Below, in pieces: positions 1 through 5,942 of a stretch of 5,942 nucleotides of DNA (positions are counted from its first letter, which is position 1; the number at the start of each line of letters is the position of its first letter). The notes under the pieces were generated by a model. That model saw nothing but the letters and a program-made list of their open reading frames with translations. It ran no database searches and was not told the DNA's origin. The DNA comes from Deltaproteobacteria bacterium (GTDB lineage: Bacteria; Desulfobacterota; Syntrophia; Syntrophales; JAAYKM01): contig JAGVTI010000129.1 of assembly GCA_019136935.1 (NCBI GenBank), positions 1 to 5,942 on the forward strand, in the 5' to 3' direction. A program made the translations under genes and the position numbers.

Positions 1-1235
1 TTTTTAATCGTGATGCCCGGCACAACCAGCCCCGCCACGGCGAAACTCATCGCCATGCGGTGGTCGTTGTAGGTTTCGATCGACGCCCCGTGGAGGTCGC
101 CGCCCTTGATGACGAGACCGTCTTCTTCCTCCCTGGCTTTGGCACCGATCCGGTTCAGTTCGCGGACCAGCGCCGCCAGGCGGTTACTTTCCTTGATCCG
201 CAGGTGGGCAACCCTCCTGATTTCTGTCGTCCCCCGGCGAAAGGCGGCCAGGACGGCCAGGGTCGGCACCATGTCCGGCATGTCCCCCATATCGATCACA
301 ACATCACCGGCCGGCAGTTCCTGCCCACGGAGTTCGATCCAGTTGTCCCCGCAAATGAGCTCACCGCCCAGTTTCACGAATTGATCGAGCAACCGGAGAT
401 CCCCTTGAATGCTGCGGGGATTCATGTTGCGGACACGCACCGTTCCCCTGCAGAGCATGGCGGCCAGGAAGAAATAGGAAGCGCTCGACGCATCGCCTTC
501 GACTGTGTAGTCCCGGCCGACGTAACCTGTTACGCCGGGAACGGCATAGAACCCGGGTTCCTCTTCCTGAACGCCGACCCCGAAATCGGCCATGACCTTG
601 AGCGTCATATCGATGTAAGGCCTCGATACGATCTCACCGGTCAGACGGATCCTGACCGGCCCGGACGCGTAGGGCGCTGCGAGCAGGATCGACGAAATAT
701 ACTGGCTGCTATCCGTATTCCGAATAACCAGGGAGCCTCCTTTTAAACCGGAGGCGAATATTTCCACGGGTGGAAATCCTTCGTTTTTCAGATACCGGTA
801 CCGGGCACCCAGGTTTTCAAGATAACCCATCAGCGGTTTGACCGGCCTTTCGCAAAGACGCGGGTCTCCCGTGAGAACGGCAGGCCCTTTTCCCAGGCAG
901 ACCAGGGAAGCGAGGAACCTCATGGCCGTCCCGTTGTTGCCCAGATGAAGCGGCGCTTCCGGTGTGCGGACTACCCCCCCTGTCCCCTGCACGATCAAAT
1001 CCCCATTGTCTTGTTCGATCGTTCCGCCAAGGGCCTTCAATGCATCGGCAAGCTGGCGCGTATCATCTGCAAACAGCACGTTTCTCAGGCGGGACCGGCC
1101 CTCTCCCAGAAATGCCGCAACCAGGGCACGCTGGGTATAGCTCTTCGAACCCGGAACGGAAACGTCCGCCTGCAGCCTGTCGATGGTCTGAATGTCGATG
1201 TCCATGTTGTTTGTCCCTGACACAACCGGAATCAT
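1..1235 (-). CDS. aroA: 3-phosphoshikimate 1-carboxyvinyltransferase (EPSP synthase), 3'-partial
   Basis: Transfers the enolpyruvyl group of PEP to shikimate 3-phosphate, sixth pathway step and the target of glyphosate. I translated the frame by hand from 1235 to the left edge: 411 codons without a stop. Motifs in order: VPGSKSYTQRA (27-37; K31 and R36 match E. coli K22 and R27), LGNNGTAMRFL (98-108, PEP/glyphosate loop), GDPRLCERP (123-131), DSSQY (175-179, shikimate phosphate binding), EGDASSASYF, MPDM with catalytic D321, IKESNR with K348/E349, and TYNDHRMAMSF with R393. By comparison with E. coli, about 20-25 C-terminal residues lie outside, including the equivalent of K411. The start at 1235 forms an ATGA overlap with aroE and has a strong ribosome site; it adds ten residues before Met11, which would also be an acceptable start. 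The paralogue MurA is excluded by the TYNDHRMAM and PGSKS contexts. Confidence 0.97.
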   Translation of the reverse strand, partial: MIPVVSGTNNMDIDIQTIDRLQADVSVPGSKSYTQRALVAAFLGEGRSRLRNVLFADDTRQLADALKALGGTIEQDNGDLIVQGTGGVVRTPEAPLHLGNNGTAMRFLASLVCLGKGPAVLTGDPRLCERPVKPLMGYLENLGARYRYLKNEGFPPVEIFASGLKGGSLVIRNTDSSQYISSILLAAPYASGPVRIRLTGEIVSRPYIDMTLKVMADFGVGVQEEEPGFYAVPGVTGYVGRDYTVEGDASSASYFFLAAMLCRGTVRVRNMNPRSIQGDLRLLDQFVKLGGELICGDNWIELRGQELPAGDVVIDMGDMPDMVPTLAVLAAFRRGTTEIRRVAHLRIKESNRLAALVRELNRIGAKAREEEDGLVIKGGDLHGASIETYNDHRMAMSFAVAGLVVPGITIK

Positions 1236-2074
1236 CCTTGCTCCTTCCGATTTCTGAACGCGGCCAGGACAACAGCCTTCATGGACCGGACCGGCGGTTC
1301 CATGCCCGTCCAGATGCGCAGTTGTTCCGCCCCCTGGGCGACAAACATCTCCACACCGGAGATCGTCACCGCCCCGGCTGCGCGGGCGACCCGCAGCAGG
1401 CGGGTCTCCGGCGGATTATAAACCGCATCCATCACGAAGTGAAATCCCCTCGCCGTCTCTTCCGGAACGGGTATCTGTTCTCCTTGCGGAACCATTCCAA
1501 CGGAAGTCGTATTAATCAGGCAATCCCCCGCAAGTCGACCGCTTTTGCCCGGCGATTGCCATTCACAGCCGAATTCCTTCGCCAGGGCCTGGCCTTTTTC
1601 CTCGTTGCGGCTGACGATCACGGCTTTTCCACCGTTTCGGCAAACCGCATAAAGCGCCGCCCGCGTCGTTCCTCCGGAACCGATCAGCACGAAGCTCTTT
1701 TCCCTGATTTCCATTTTTCCGAGCAGGGCGGTTTCGATCCCCTTCCAATCCGTGTTAAAGCCTTTCAATATTTGCCCGTCATTGAAAATCGTATTGACCG
1801 ATCCGATGCTTCTTGCATGCTCATCGATTTCATCCAGCAGCCCCATCACCTCTTCCTTGAAGGGAATCGTCACACTCACACCCCGGATATGGAGGGCCCG
1901 GACGGCCCGCACGGCCCCGGCAAGATCATCCACCAGGAAGGGAACATACTGTCCCTGAAGGCCCATGAGCCGAAGCGCCCGGTTATGCATGCAGGGTGAC
2001 AGGCTCTGGCTCACCGGGTTCCCGAAAAGGGCAAGAATCATGCTTTCACCGTTTTTTTCCATCGCTTCCATCAT
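1232..2074 (-). CDS. aroE: Shikimate dehydrogenase (NADP-dependent)
   Basis: Reduces 3-dehydroshikimate to shikimate, fourth pathway step. The 280-residue protein (with the first ATG) fits the family. The N-terminal substrate domain has FGNPVSQSLSP (17-27), SVTIPFKE with catalytic K73, SVNTI with N94, and GFNTDW with catalytic-partner D109. The Rossmann domain has IGSGGTTRAA (131-140), a slight variant of the usual GAGGAARA, and SRNEEKG (155-161), where retained R156 suggests NADP rather than NAD. Toward the C-terminus come INTTSVGM, DAVYNPPETRLL and the paired GVEMFVAQGAEQ and WTGMEPP motifs. The start is not fully settled: ATGs occur at codons 1, 2, 5 and 12, and the family core begins around residue 14. 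The first ATG is 3 bp after the aroD stop with a fair ribosome site. The TGA stop overlaps the aroA ATG. A quinate/shikimate dehydrogenase (YdiB-type) is less likely in this biosynthetic operon. Confidence 0.96.
   Translation of the reverse strand: MMEAMEKNGESMILALFGNPVSQSLSPCMHNRALRLMGLQGQYVPFLVDDLAGAVRAVRALHIRGVSVTIPFKEEVMGLLDEIDEHARSIGSVNTIFNDGQILKGFNTDWKGIETALLGKMEIREKSFVLIGSGGTTRAALYAVCRNGGKAVIVSRNEEKGQALAKEFGCEWQSPGKSGRLAGDCLINTTSVGMVPQGEQIPVPEETARGFHFVMDAVYNPPETRLLRVARAAGAVTISGVEMFVAQGAEQLRIWTGMEPPVRSMKAVVLAAFRNRKEQG
1241..1246 (-). promoter_or_regulatory. Ribosome binding site of aroA
   Basis: AAGGAG on the minus strand, 5 nt before the ATG at 1235, embedded in the last codons of aroE (encoding RKEQG). 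It favours 1235 over the next in-frame ATG at 1205, which has only a weak AGGGA-like site upstream. Confidence 0.8.
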
Positions 2075-2077
2075 GCT

Positions 2078-2815
2078 TTACGTCCCTTTTACCTGGAGTA
2101 TCCGGAAAATTTTTTCCATGTCCCGGGCCGGAAGCTGCCCCGGCGCGGCGGTGGACCGATCGTCGAGGGCGGCGAAGGTGAACAGGGCGCCGAACAGGGG
2201 CGAGGCAATCCGGCTGATTTGCCCCTTCTCCCCCATGCAGAAGGCGACGACGTCCCGGCCCTGTTTAATCGCCCAGGCGAGAAAGCGAAGGACCATCAGA
2301 TTATCCTCGACGCAACGGGCAAAGGGAACGATTTTCACGACGTCCGCCCCTTTCTCGACACAGGACCGGTAAACACTTTTCAGCGTCCGCAGGGACGGCG
2401 TTCCGGTGAAATCGTGATGGGAACAGACCAGCCTGGTCCGGCAGCCGTATTGAACAATCATGGTTTTCAATTCGCCGATCCGGTCTTTCTCGTCATCCAT
2501 CTCGACATCCACATACGACACACCCAGGCGGACCGCCTCCTGCAGCATCTCCCATCGTTCCGTCTCCGCTAACTCTCCCGCCCCGTTTTTTTCGGCCGCG
2601 CGCCTTCTTTTCAGTGCGTCCTCCCCCGTTTTCCTGTATGTCACCAGAACCGGTTTGTCCGGAACCTGTTCCTCAATATACCTTATTAATTCCGGAAGGT
2701 TTCCGTCCCGGATCCGATCCATGCGCAGTTCCAGCAGATCGCACAATGACATGGCTTTCCGAATGTCCCTGAAAGCGCGCTTCTTTGTATCCGAGCAGAT
2801 CGAAATACAGATCAC
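2078..2815 (-). CDS. aroD: 3-dehydroquinate dehydratase, type I
   Basis: Removes water from 3-dehydroquinate to give 3-dehydroshikimate, third pathway step. Type I enzymes work through a Schiff base on lysine in a TIM barrel, unlike the small type II (AroQ) enzymes. The 245-residue protein shows the type I signatures in order: LELRMDRI (28-35), YVDVEM (101-106), SHHDF with catalytic H134, GADVVKI with Schiff-base K161, FCMGEKGQISR with substrate-binding R202, and Q227 in the C-terminal loop. Length is usual for the family. Translation begins at a GTG overlapping the pheA stop; the TAA stop is followed after 3 bp by aroE. The adjacency of aroD and aroE parallels the AroD-AroE fusions known from plants and Chlamydia, but here they are two separate genes in different frames. 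Confidence 0.97.
   Translation of the reverse strand: MICISICSDTKKRAFRDIRKAMSLCDLLELRMDRIRDGNLPELIRYIEEQVPDKPVLVTYRKTGEDALKRRRAAEKNGAGELAETERWEMLQEAVRLGVSYVDVEMDDEKDRIGELKTMIVQYGCRTRLVCSHHDFTGTPSLRTLKSVYRSCVEKGADVVKIVPFARCVEDNLMVLRFLAWAIKQGRDVVAFCMGEKGQISRIASPLFGALFTFAALDDRSTAAPGQLPARDMEKIFRILQVKGT
2083..2089 (-). promoter_or_regulatory. Ribosome binding site of aroE
   Basis: AAAGGGA on the minus strand, 8 nt before the first ATG at 2074 and inside the last codons of aroD. The spacing favours the ATG at 2074 (or the adjacent one at 2071) over ATGs at codons 5 and 12. Confidence 0.6.
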
Positions 2816-3897
2816 AGGCTCTCCCCCGCTCTGGGATAAGAACCGAGCACCTTGACAAAGGTCGTCATCCCTTTTAACTCGGCAAGACAGTCCTTGATGA
2901 TCCCGTCAGTCTCATGACCGCCGAAATCGGCAAAAAACAGGTATTCCCACATTCTGTCCTTCAAAGGATAGGACTCGATTTTCATGAGATTGATCTCCCT
3001 CGCGGCAAAGGCGCCCAGCGCCCGGTAAAGCGCTCCCGGAGAATGGGCCGTTCCGAAGATGATCGATGTTTTGTCCTTTCCCGTCGGAGCCGGGGTTTTG
3101 CTGCCCAAAACGATAAACCGCGTCGTGTTGGACGCATGGTCCTGTATCTCTTCGGCTAAAATTCCCAGGCCGTATGCGGACGCCGCCAGGACGCTCCCGA
3201 TGGCTCCCGTCCCCTTCTCCTTCAAGGCGAGTCCCGCCGCGGCCGCCGTGCTGGATACATCGACATACTCGGCGTCGGGGAGTTTCCGCCTCAGCCAGTC
3301 CTGGCACTGGGCGAAGGCCTGGGGATGCGAATATATTTTCCTGATCCTTTCCAGGCCGGTTTCCGTGGACAACAGGCAGTGACTGATCCGCTGGTATATT
3401 TCCCCGATGACCTTCAGGGGCGTATGGATCAGCCGGTCCAGGGTAAAATTGACGGACCCTTCAAAGGTATTCTCGATGGGAACAACCCCCAGGGAAACAC
3501 GGCCGCGCTCCATTTCATCGAATACCTGGGAAATCGTCGAATGAAAGACAAAGGCCGTACTCCCGCCGAAATGGGACTGGGCGGCAAGATGGCTGAACGT
3601 CGCGGCCGGGCCCAGGCAGGCGACCGTCAGGGGCTTCTGCAGCTCCCGGCAGGCCGAAATGATTTCCCGGAAAATGGCTTTCAGGTATACACCCGGCAGA
3701 ACATCGTCTTCGGCCCATTTCTCCAACTCCCCGAGCAAAAGCGATTCCCGGGCCGGATCGTATACGCCGACGCCGTTGTTCTGCTTGATCTTCCCGACTT
3801 CACGCGCCAGAGAAGCCCGTTTCTTCAGCAACCGAACGATTTTCTCGTCCGTTTCGGACATCCGCTTTCGGATAGGGTCCAGCGTTTCTTCGGTCAT
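2812..3897 (-). CDS. pheA: Bifunctional chorismate mutase/prephenate dehydratase (P-protein)
   Basis: Converts chorismate to prephenate and then phenylpyruvate, the committed route to phenylalanine. The 361 residues hold three domains. An AroQ-type chorismate mutase (about 1-88) has R10, R27, K38, D47, R50 and E51 at the positions of the E. coli active-site residues R11, R28, K39, D48, R51 and E52. A prephenate dehydratase domain (about 90-266) has CLGPAATFSHLAA, VVPIENTFEGSV, YSHPQAFAQC and the catalytic TRF motif (T259-R260-F261). A C-terminal ACT domain (about 276-361) has the GALYRAL motif (288-294) for phenylalanine sensing. The usual ESRP motif of that domain reads ESYP here (308-311), an oddity that could affect feedback inhibition. 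The ATG overlaps the aroB stop and the TGA overlaps the aroD GTG. The gene sits among common-pathway genes although it acts after chorismate, suggesting co-regulation of the phenylalanine branch with the trunk pathway. Confidence 0.97.
   Translation of the reverse strand: MTEETLDPIRKRMSETDEKIVRLLKKRASLAREVGKIKQNNGVGVYDPARESLLLGELEKWAEDDVLPGVYLKAIFREIISACRELQKPLTVACLGPAATFSHLAAQSHFGGSTAFVFHSTISQVFDEMERGRVSLGVVPIENTFEGSVNFTLDRLIHTPLKVIGEIYQRISHCLLSTETGLERIRKIYSHPQAFAQCQDWLRRKLPDAEYVDVSSTAAAAGLALKEKGTGAIGSVLAASAYGLGILAEEIQDHASNTTRFIVLGSKTPAPTGKDKTSIIFGTAHSPGALYRALGAFAAREINLMKIESYPLKDRMWEYLFFADFGGHETDGIIKDCLAELKGMTTFVKVLGSYPRAGESL
2821..2825 (-). promoter_or_regulatory. Ribosome binding site of aroD (GTG start)
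   Basis: GGGAG on the minus strand, 5 nt before the GTG at 2815, within the last codons of pheA. It supports the non-ATG start, which forms a GTGA overlap with the pheA stop. No ATG in frame lies close by until residue 22, which is already inside the conserved first part of the protein. Confidence 0.7.
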
Positions 3898-4988
3898 GAC
3901 CGCAGTTCCTCAATGACATCCCGGAGGATATTTTCTTCGATCCCGCCATTGACAAAGGGAAACCCTATTTTCTTGATTAACACGAAATGGATGGTATCCC
4001 CCACCCTTTTCTTGTCCATCTTCAACCTTCCCAGGATGCCCTCCGTTGCAAACGAAGGCGGGATGCGCGTCGGATGGCCGATGGCGGCGATCAGGGCTTC
4101 GATCCTTTCCCGGTCCAGGGACGGCAGGTCATAGAGTTTTTCCGAAATCCGCGCCGCCGCCACCATTCCGATGGAAACGGCCTCGCCGTGGCTGAGTTCG
4201 TAATGGGACTCCGCCTCCAAGGCATGCCCCAGCGTATGGCCGAAATTGAGGATCCGGCGCAGACCCTTCTCCCGCTCATCCATCTCGACGATGCCCTTCT
4301 TGACACGGCAGGCCTTCTCGACGATTGTGGCCAGAATCTTCCTGTCCCGCTCGGCAATCGGCTTCGTCGCCGCTTCCAGGAGATTGAAGAGGCCGATATC
4401 CTCGATGATGCCGCTTTTGATAATCTCCGCCAGACCGTTTTTCATTTCCTTGTCCGGCAGCGTCTCCAGGAATTTGAGATCGATGTAAATCGCCTGGGGC
4501 TGATAGAAGGTTCCGATCAGGTTTTTCCCTTCCGGAAGATCGACCGCCGTCTTGCCGCCGATGCTGCTGTCCACCTGGGCCATGAGCGTCGTCGGAATCT
4601 GGATGTAGGAAATGCCTCGCATGAAAACCGACGCGACAAAACCGGCCAGATCTCCGATGACCCCGCCTCCCAGGGCAATGATCACGCTGGTTCGATCCGC
4701 CCCCAGCTCCAGCAGTTTCTTCATGACGGACAGGGCCGTCTCCATGTTTTTTGTCGCTTCACCGGCCGCAACGGTGATCATCGTCACCGCCAGTCCCATG
4801 TTATGAAACCGCCTGGTGATCTCCTCGCCATAAAGAGAGGCGATATGGCTGTCCGTCAGCATGACGCACTTGACTTTCCCATAGTCTTTCGCCAGAAGCA
4901 GGCCGACGCGATCCATGATGTCGTACCCGATGGTAATGTCGCAGGCGACGGTATCTTTTCTCCCGATCGTTAACGTCAATTTCTTCAT
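3894..4988 (-). CDS. aroB: 3-dehydroquinate synthase
   Basis: Converts DAHP to 3-dehydroquinate using catalytic NAD+ and a divalent metal; second step of the pathway, cytosolic. The 364-residue protein (MKKLTLTIG start) is normal for the family. The N-terminal NAD-binding half shows ALGGGVIGDLAGFVAS (about residues 105-120), then PTTLMAQVDSSIGGKTAVD (132-150) and KNLIGTFYQP (155-164). The C-terminal helical half carries the expected metal ligands: E188 in NGLAEIIKSG, H251 in LNFGHTLGHALE and H267 in SHGEAVSIGM. DEREKGLR (237-244) precedes the His motif as usual. Its TGA stop overlaps the pheA ATG (ATGA), indicating translational coupling. All key residues seem present, so it should be active. 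Glycerol dehydrogenase-like or 2-deoxy-scyllo-inosose synthase paralogues are less likely given the operon context. Confidence 0.98.
   Translation of the reverse strand: MKKLTLTIGRKDTVACDITIGYDIMDRVGLLLAKDYGKVKCVMLTDSHIASLYGEEITRRFHNMGLAVTMITVAAGEATKNMETALSVMKKLLELGADRTSVIIALGGGVIGDLAGFVASVFMRGISYIQIPTTLMAQVDSSIGGKTAVDLPEGKNLIGTFYQPQAIYIDLKFLETLPDKEMKNGLAEIIKSGIIEDIGLFNLLEAATKPIAERDRKILATIVEKACRVKKGIVEMDEREKGLRRILNFGHTLGHALEAESHYELSHGEAVSIGMVAAARISEKLYDLPSLDRERIEALIAAIGHPTRIPPSFATEGILGRLKMDKKRVGDTIHFVLIKKIGFPFVNGGIEENILRDVIEELRS
3907..3911 (-). promoter_or_regulatory. Ribosome binding site of pheA
   Basis: GAGGA on the minus strand, 9 nt before the ATG at 3897 and inside the last codons of aroB. 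It supports the start chosen for pheA and coupling through the ATGA overlap. Confidence 0.65.
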
Positions 4989-4996
4989 GATTCGAT

Positions 4997-5001
4997 CCCT
5001 C
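4997..5001 (-). promoter_or_regulatory. Ribosome binding site of aroB
   Basis: GAGGG on the minus strand, 8 nt before the ATG at 4988, and overlapping the TGA stop of the DAHP synthase gene (TGAGGG). It decides the aroB start at 4988. The frame stays open upstream to 5414, but that extension lies wholly inside the DAHP synthase gene and has no resemblance to dehydroquinate synthase. Confidence 0.75.
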
Positions 5002-5942
5002 ATTGCGCCCGCAAGATTTTTTCCATGTGCCGCAAATCTTCCATCAGGGCATAGAATTTTTCCGGCTTCAGGGATTGAACCCCGTCCGAGATCGCCTTGG
5101 CCGGGTCCGGATGGACTTCGATGATGATGCCGTCCGCCCCGACGGCGAGTGCGGCCCTGCTCAGGGGCAGCACGTATCTCCAGAGACCCGCGGCATGGCT
5201 CGGATCCACGATGACCGGCAAGTGAGTGAGGGACTTCAAGACCGGAACGGCCGAAATATCCAGGGTGTTCCGGGTCGCCGTCTCGAATGTCCGAATCCCC
5301 CGTTCGCAGAGAATCACCTGGCTGTTGCCGGAGGAAAGAATGTACTCCGCCGACATGAGAAGTTCCTCGATGGTGGTCATCATCCCCCGCTTGAGAAGGA
5401 CCGGCTTTTGGCACTTCCCGATTCTTTTCAGGAGCGAAAAATTCTGCACGTTCCGGGCGCCGATCTGCAGCACATCCGTGTATTCCTCGACCAGATCGAC
5501 TTCCATCGTGCTCATGACCTCCGTGATCACGGGCAACCCGGTTTTTTCACGGGCTTTCTTCAGGAGCTTCAGTCCCTCCTCTTCCATGCCCTGGAAGCTG
5601 TAAGGCGACGTGCGCGGTTTGTAGGCGCCGCCGCGGAGAATATCCGCACCGCCCTTTTTGACGATGTAGGCGCTCTCCATCATCTGCTCCTCGCTTTCGA
5701 TGGAACAGGGCCCCGCCATGATCACGAACCCGCCCTGGCCTATTTTCAGATCACCGACGCCGACGACCGTATTCCCTTCCCGGGATTCCCGGCTTGCCAG
5801 TTTGTAGGGTTTCAGGATGGGAACGGTTTTCTCGACGCCGGAAAAAGATTCGGCATAGGTAAGCTGGGCCTTCCCACGGTCATCTCCGACACAGCCGATA
5901 ATGGTCCGTTCCACTCCCCGGGACGGATGAGCCTGGTAACCA
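5000..5942 (-). CDS. aroF: 3-deoxy-7-phosphoheptulonate (DAHP) synthase, type Iβ, 5'-partial
   Basis: Catalyses the first committed step of the shikimate pathway in the cytosol: PEP + erythrose 4-phosphate to DAHP. The frame is open to the right edge, so the start is outside; 313 codons are visible. A GTG at 5914 is probably internal, because the residues before it ([13 protein letters not shown]) still align, as I recall that protein, with the N-terminal ferredoxin-like regulatory domain of Thermotoga maritima DAHP synthase. About 24 residues appear to be missing. The TIM-barrel part carries AGPCSIES (metal-ligand Cys), [15 protein letters not shown] (substrate binding), [35 protein letters not shown] (metal-ligand His, codon 5197-5195) and EVHPDP (metal-ligand Glu). 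[11 protein letters not shown] separates it from the related KDO-8-phosphate synthase. No chorismate mutase domain is visible at the N-terminal side, unlike Bacillus AroA. It is the first visible gene of the operon, 11 bp upstream of aroB. The symbol follows common annotation usage; the family is certain. Confidence 0.96.
   Translation of the reverse strand, partial: GYQAHPSRGVERTIIGCVGDDRGKAQLTYAESFSGVEKTVPILKPYKLASRESREGNTVVGVGDLKIGQGGFVIMAGPCSIESEEQMMESAYIVKKGGADILRGGAYKPRTSPYSFQGMEEEGLKLLKKAREKTGLPVITEVMSTMEVDLVEEYTDVLQIGARNVQNFSLLKRIGKCQKPVLLKRGMMTTIEELLMSAEYILSSGNSQVILCERGIRTFETATRNTLDISAVPVLKSLTHLPVIVDPSHAAGLWRYVLPLSRAALAVGADGIIIEVHPDPAKAISDGVQSLKPEKFYALMEDLRHMEKILRAQ

Larger units (their letters stand above)
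1..5942 (-). other. Shikimate/phenylalanine operon (aroF-aroB-pheA-aroD-aroE-aroA), both ends open
   Basis: All six genes run in the same direction. Junctions are an 11-bp gap, ATGA overlap, GTGA overlap, 3-bp gap and ATGA overlap. No hairpin-plus-T-run terminator, promoter or leader fits in these junctions, and I saw none within the genes. A single transcript starting beyond the right edge and continuing past the left edge is inferred; the promoter, any leader attenuator and the terminator cannot be seen. Confidence 0.85.

Noticed and set aside
60..746. Plus-strand open frame of 228 codons
   Set aside because: Antisense to aroA, whose minus-strand frame I translated without interruption through this region.
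974..980. Run of seven C (G on the coding strand) in aroA as a phase-variation or frameshift site
   Set aside because: The reading frame is intact on both sides and a single 7-nt run in GC-rich coding DNA is not enough evidence for slippage control.
962..1999. Plus-strand open frame of 345 codons
   Set aside because: It lies antisense to aroE and the 5' part of aroA, both of which have complete family motifs. Its translation is of low complexity, rich in Arg, Pro and His, with no recognisable domain, typical of a mirror frame in GC-rich coding DNA.
3325..4134. Plus-strand open frame of 269 codons across the aroB/pheA junction
   Set aside because: Antisense to two well-supported genes and without any recognisable domain or convincing ribosome site.
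3987..4973. Plus-strand open frame of 328 codons
   Set aside because: Antisense to almost all of aroB; the composition is Arg/Asp/Gln-rich and no motif is recognisable.
4989..5414. N-terminal extension of aroB by 142 codons
   Set aside because: The region is fully inside the DAHP synthase gene in another frame; a ribosome site and the canonical protein start point to 4988.
5912..5914. GTG as the start of the DAHP synthase gene
   Set aside because: The frame continues upstream to the edge and the extra residues match the ferredoxin-like regulatory domain, so the gene starts outside the window.
1..5942. A hidden mobile element, RNA gene, riboswitch, CRISPR array or new defence system
   Set aside because: Coding sequence fills the window with gaps of at most 11 bp, all six genes belong to one known pathway, and I saw no direct or inverted repeat arrays or tRNA-like segments.

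Overview
The window is a tightly packed block of six genes, all on the minus strand, encoding the common aromatic (shikimate) pathway plus the phenylalanine branch. In the direction of transcription (right to left) they are: DAHP synthase (aroF-type, 5' end outside the window), 3-dehydroquinate synthase (aroB), chorismate mutase/prephenate dehydratase (pheA), type I 3-dehydroquinate dehydratase (aroD), shikimate dehydrogenase (aroE) and EPSP synthase (aroA, 3' end outside the window). Every family assignment rests on signature motifs read directly from the translations.

Layout: 5942-5000 aroF; 11-bp gap; 4988-3894 aroB; ATGA overlap; 3897-2812 pheA; GTGA overlap; 2815-2078 aroD; 3-bp gap; 2074-1232 aroE; ATGA overlap; 1235-1 aroA. 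No gap exceeds 11 bp, so there is no room for an internal promoter, attenuator or terminator outside coding sequence. This is almost certainly one polycistronic, translationally coupled operon whose promoter lies beyond the right edge. The long plus-strand reading frames are antisense shadows of these genes.

Together the genes cover condensation of PEP and erythrose 4-phosphate to DAHP, cyclisation to 3-dehydroquinate, dehydration to 3-dehydroshikimate, reduction to shikimate, and conversion of shikimate 3-phosphate to EPSP. The PheA protein then takes chorismate to phenylpyruvate. Shikimate kinase, chorismate synthase and a tyrosine-branch enzyme are not in the window and may lie beyond the left edge or elsewhere.

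Organism: the combination of a Thermotoga-like Iβ DAHP synthase, a P-protein-type PheA, a type I dehydroquinase and moderately GC-rich DNA suggests an anaerobic bacterium. A deltaproteobacterial (Syntrophia/Desulfobacterota-like) lineage is my best guess, from general impression rather than any search. I see no mobile elements, RNA genes, CRISPR arrays or unknown gene families. The window is essentially core metabolism. The points worth a second look are in allosteric and active-site residues (ESYP instead of ESRP in the PheA ACT domain, preserved His/Ser at the DAHP synthase regulatory site, Asn-Asn-Gly-Thr-Ala-Met-Arg-Phe in EPSP synthase) and in the gene order.
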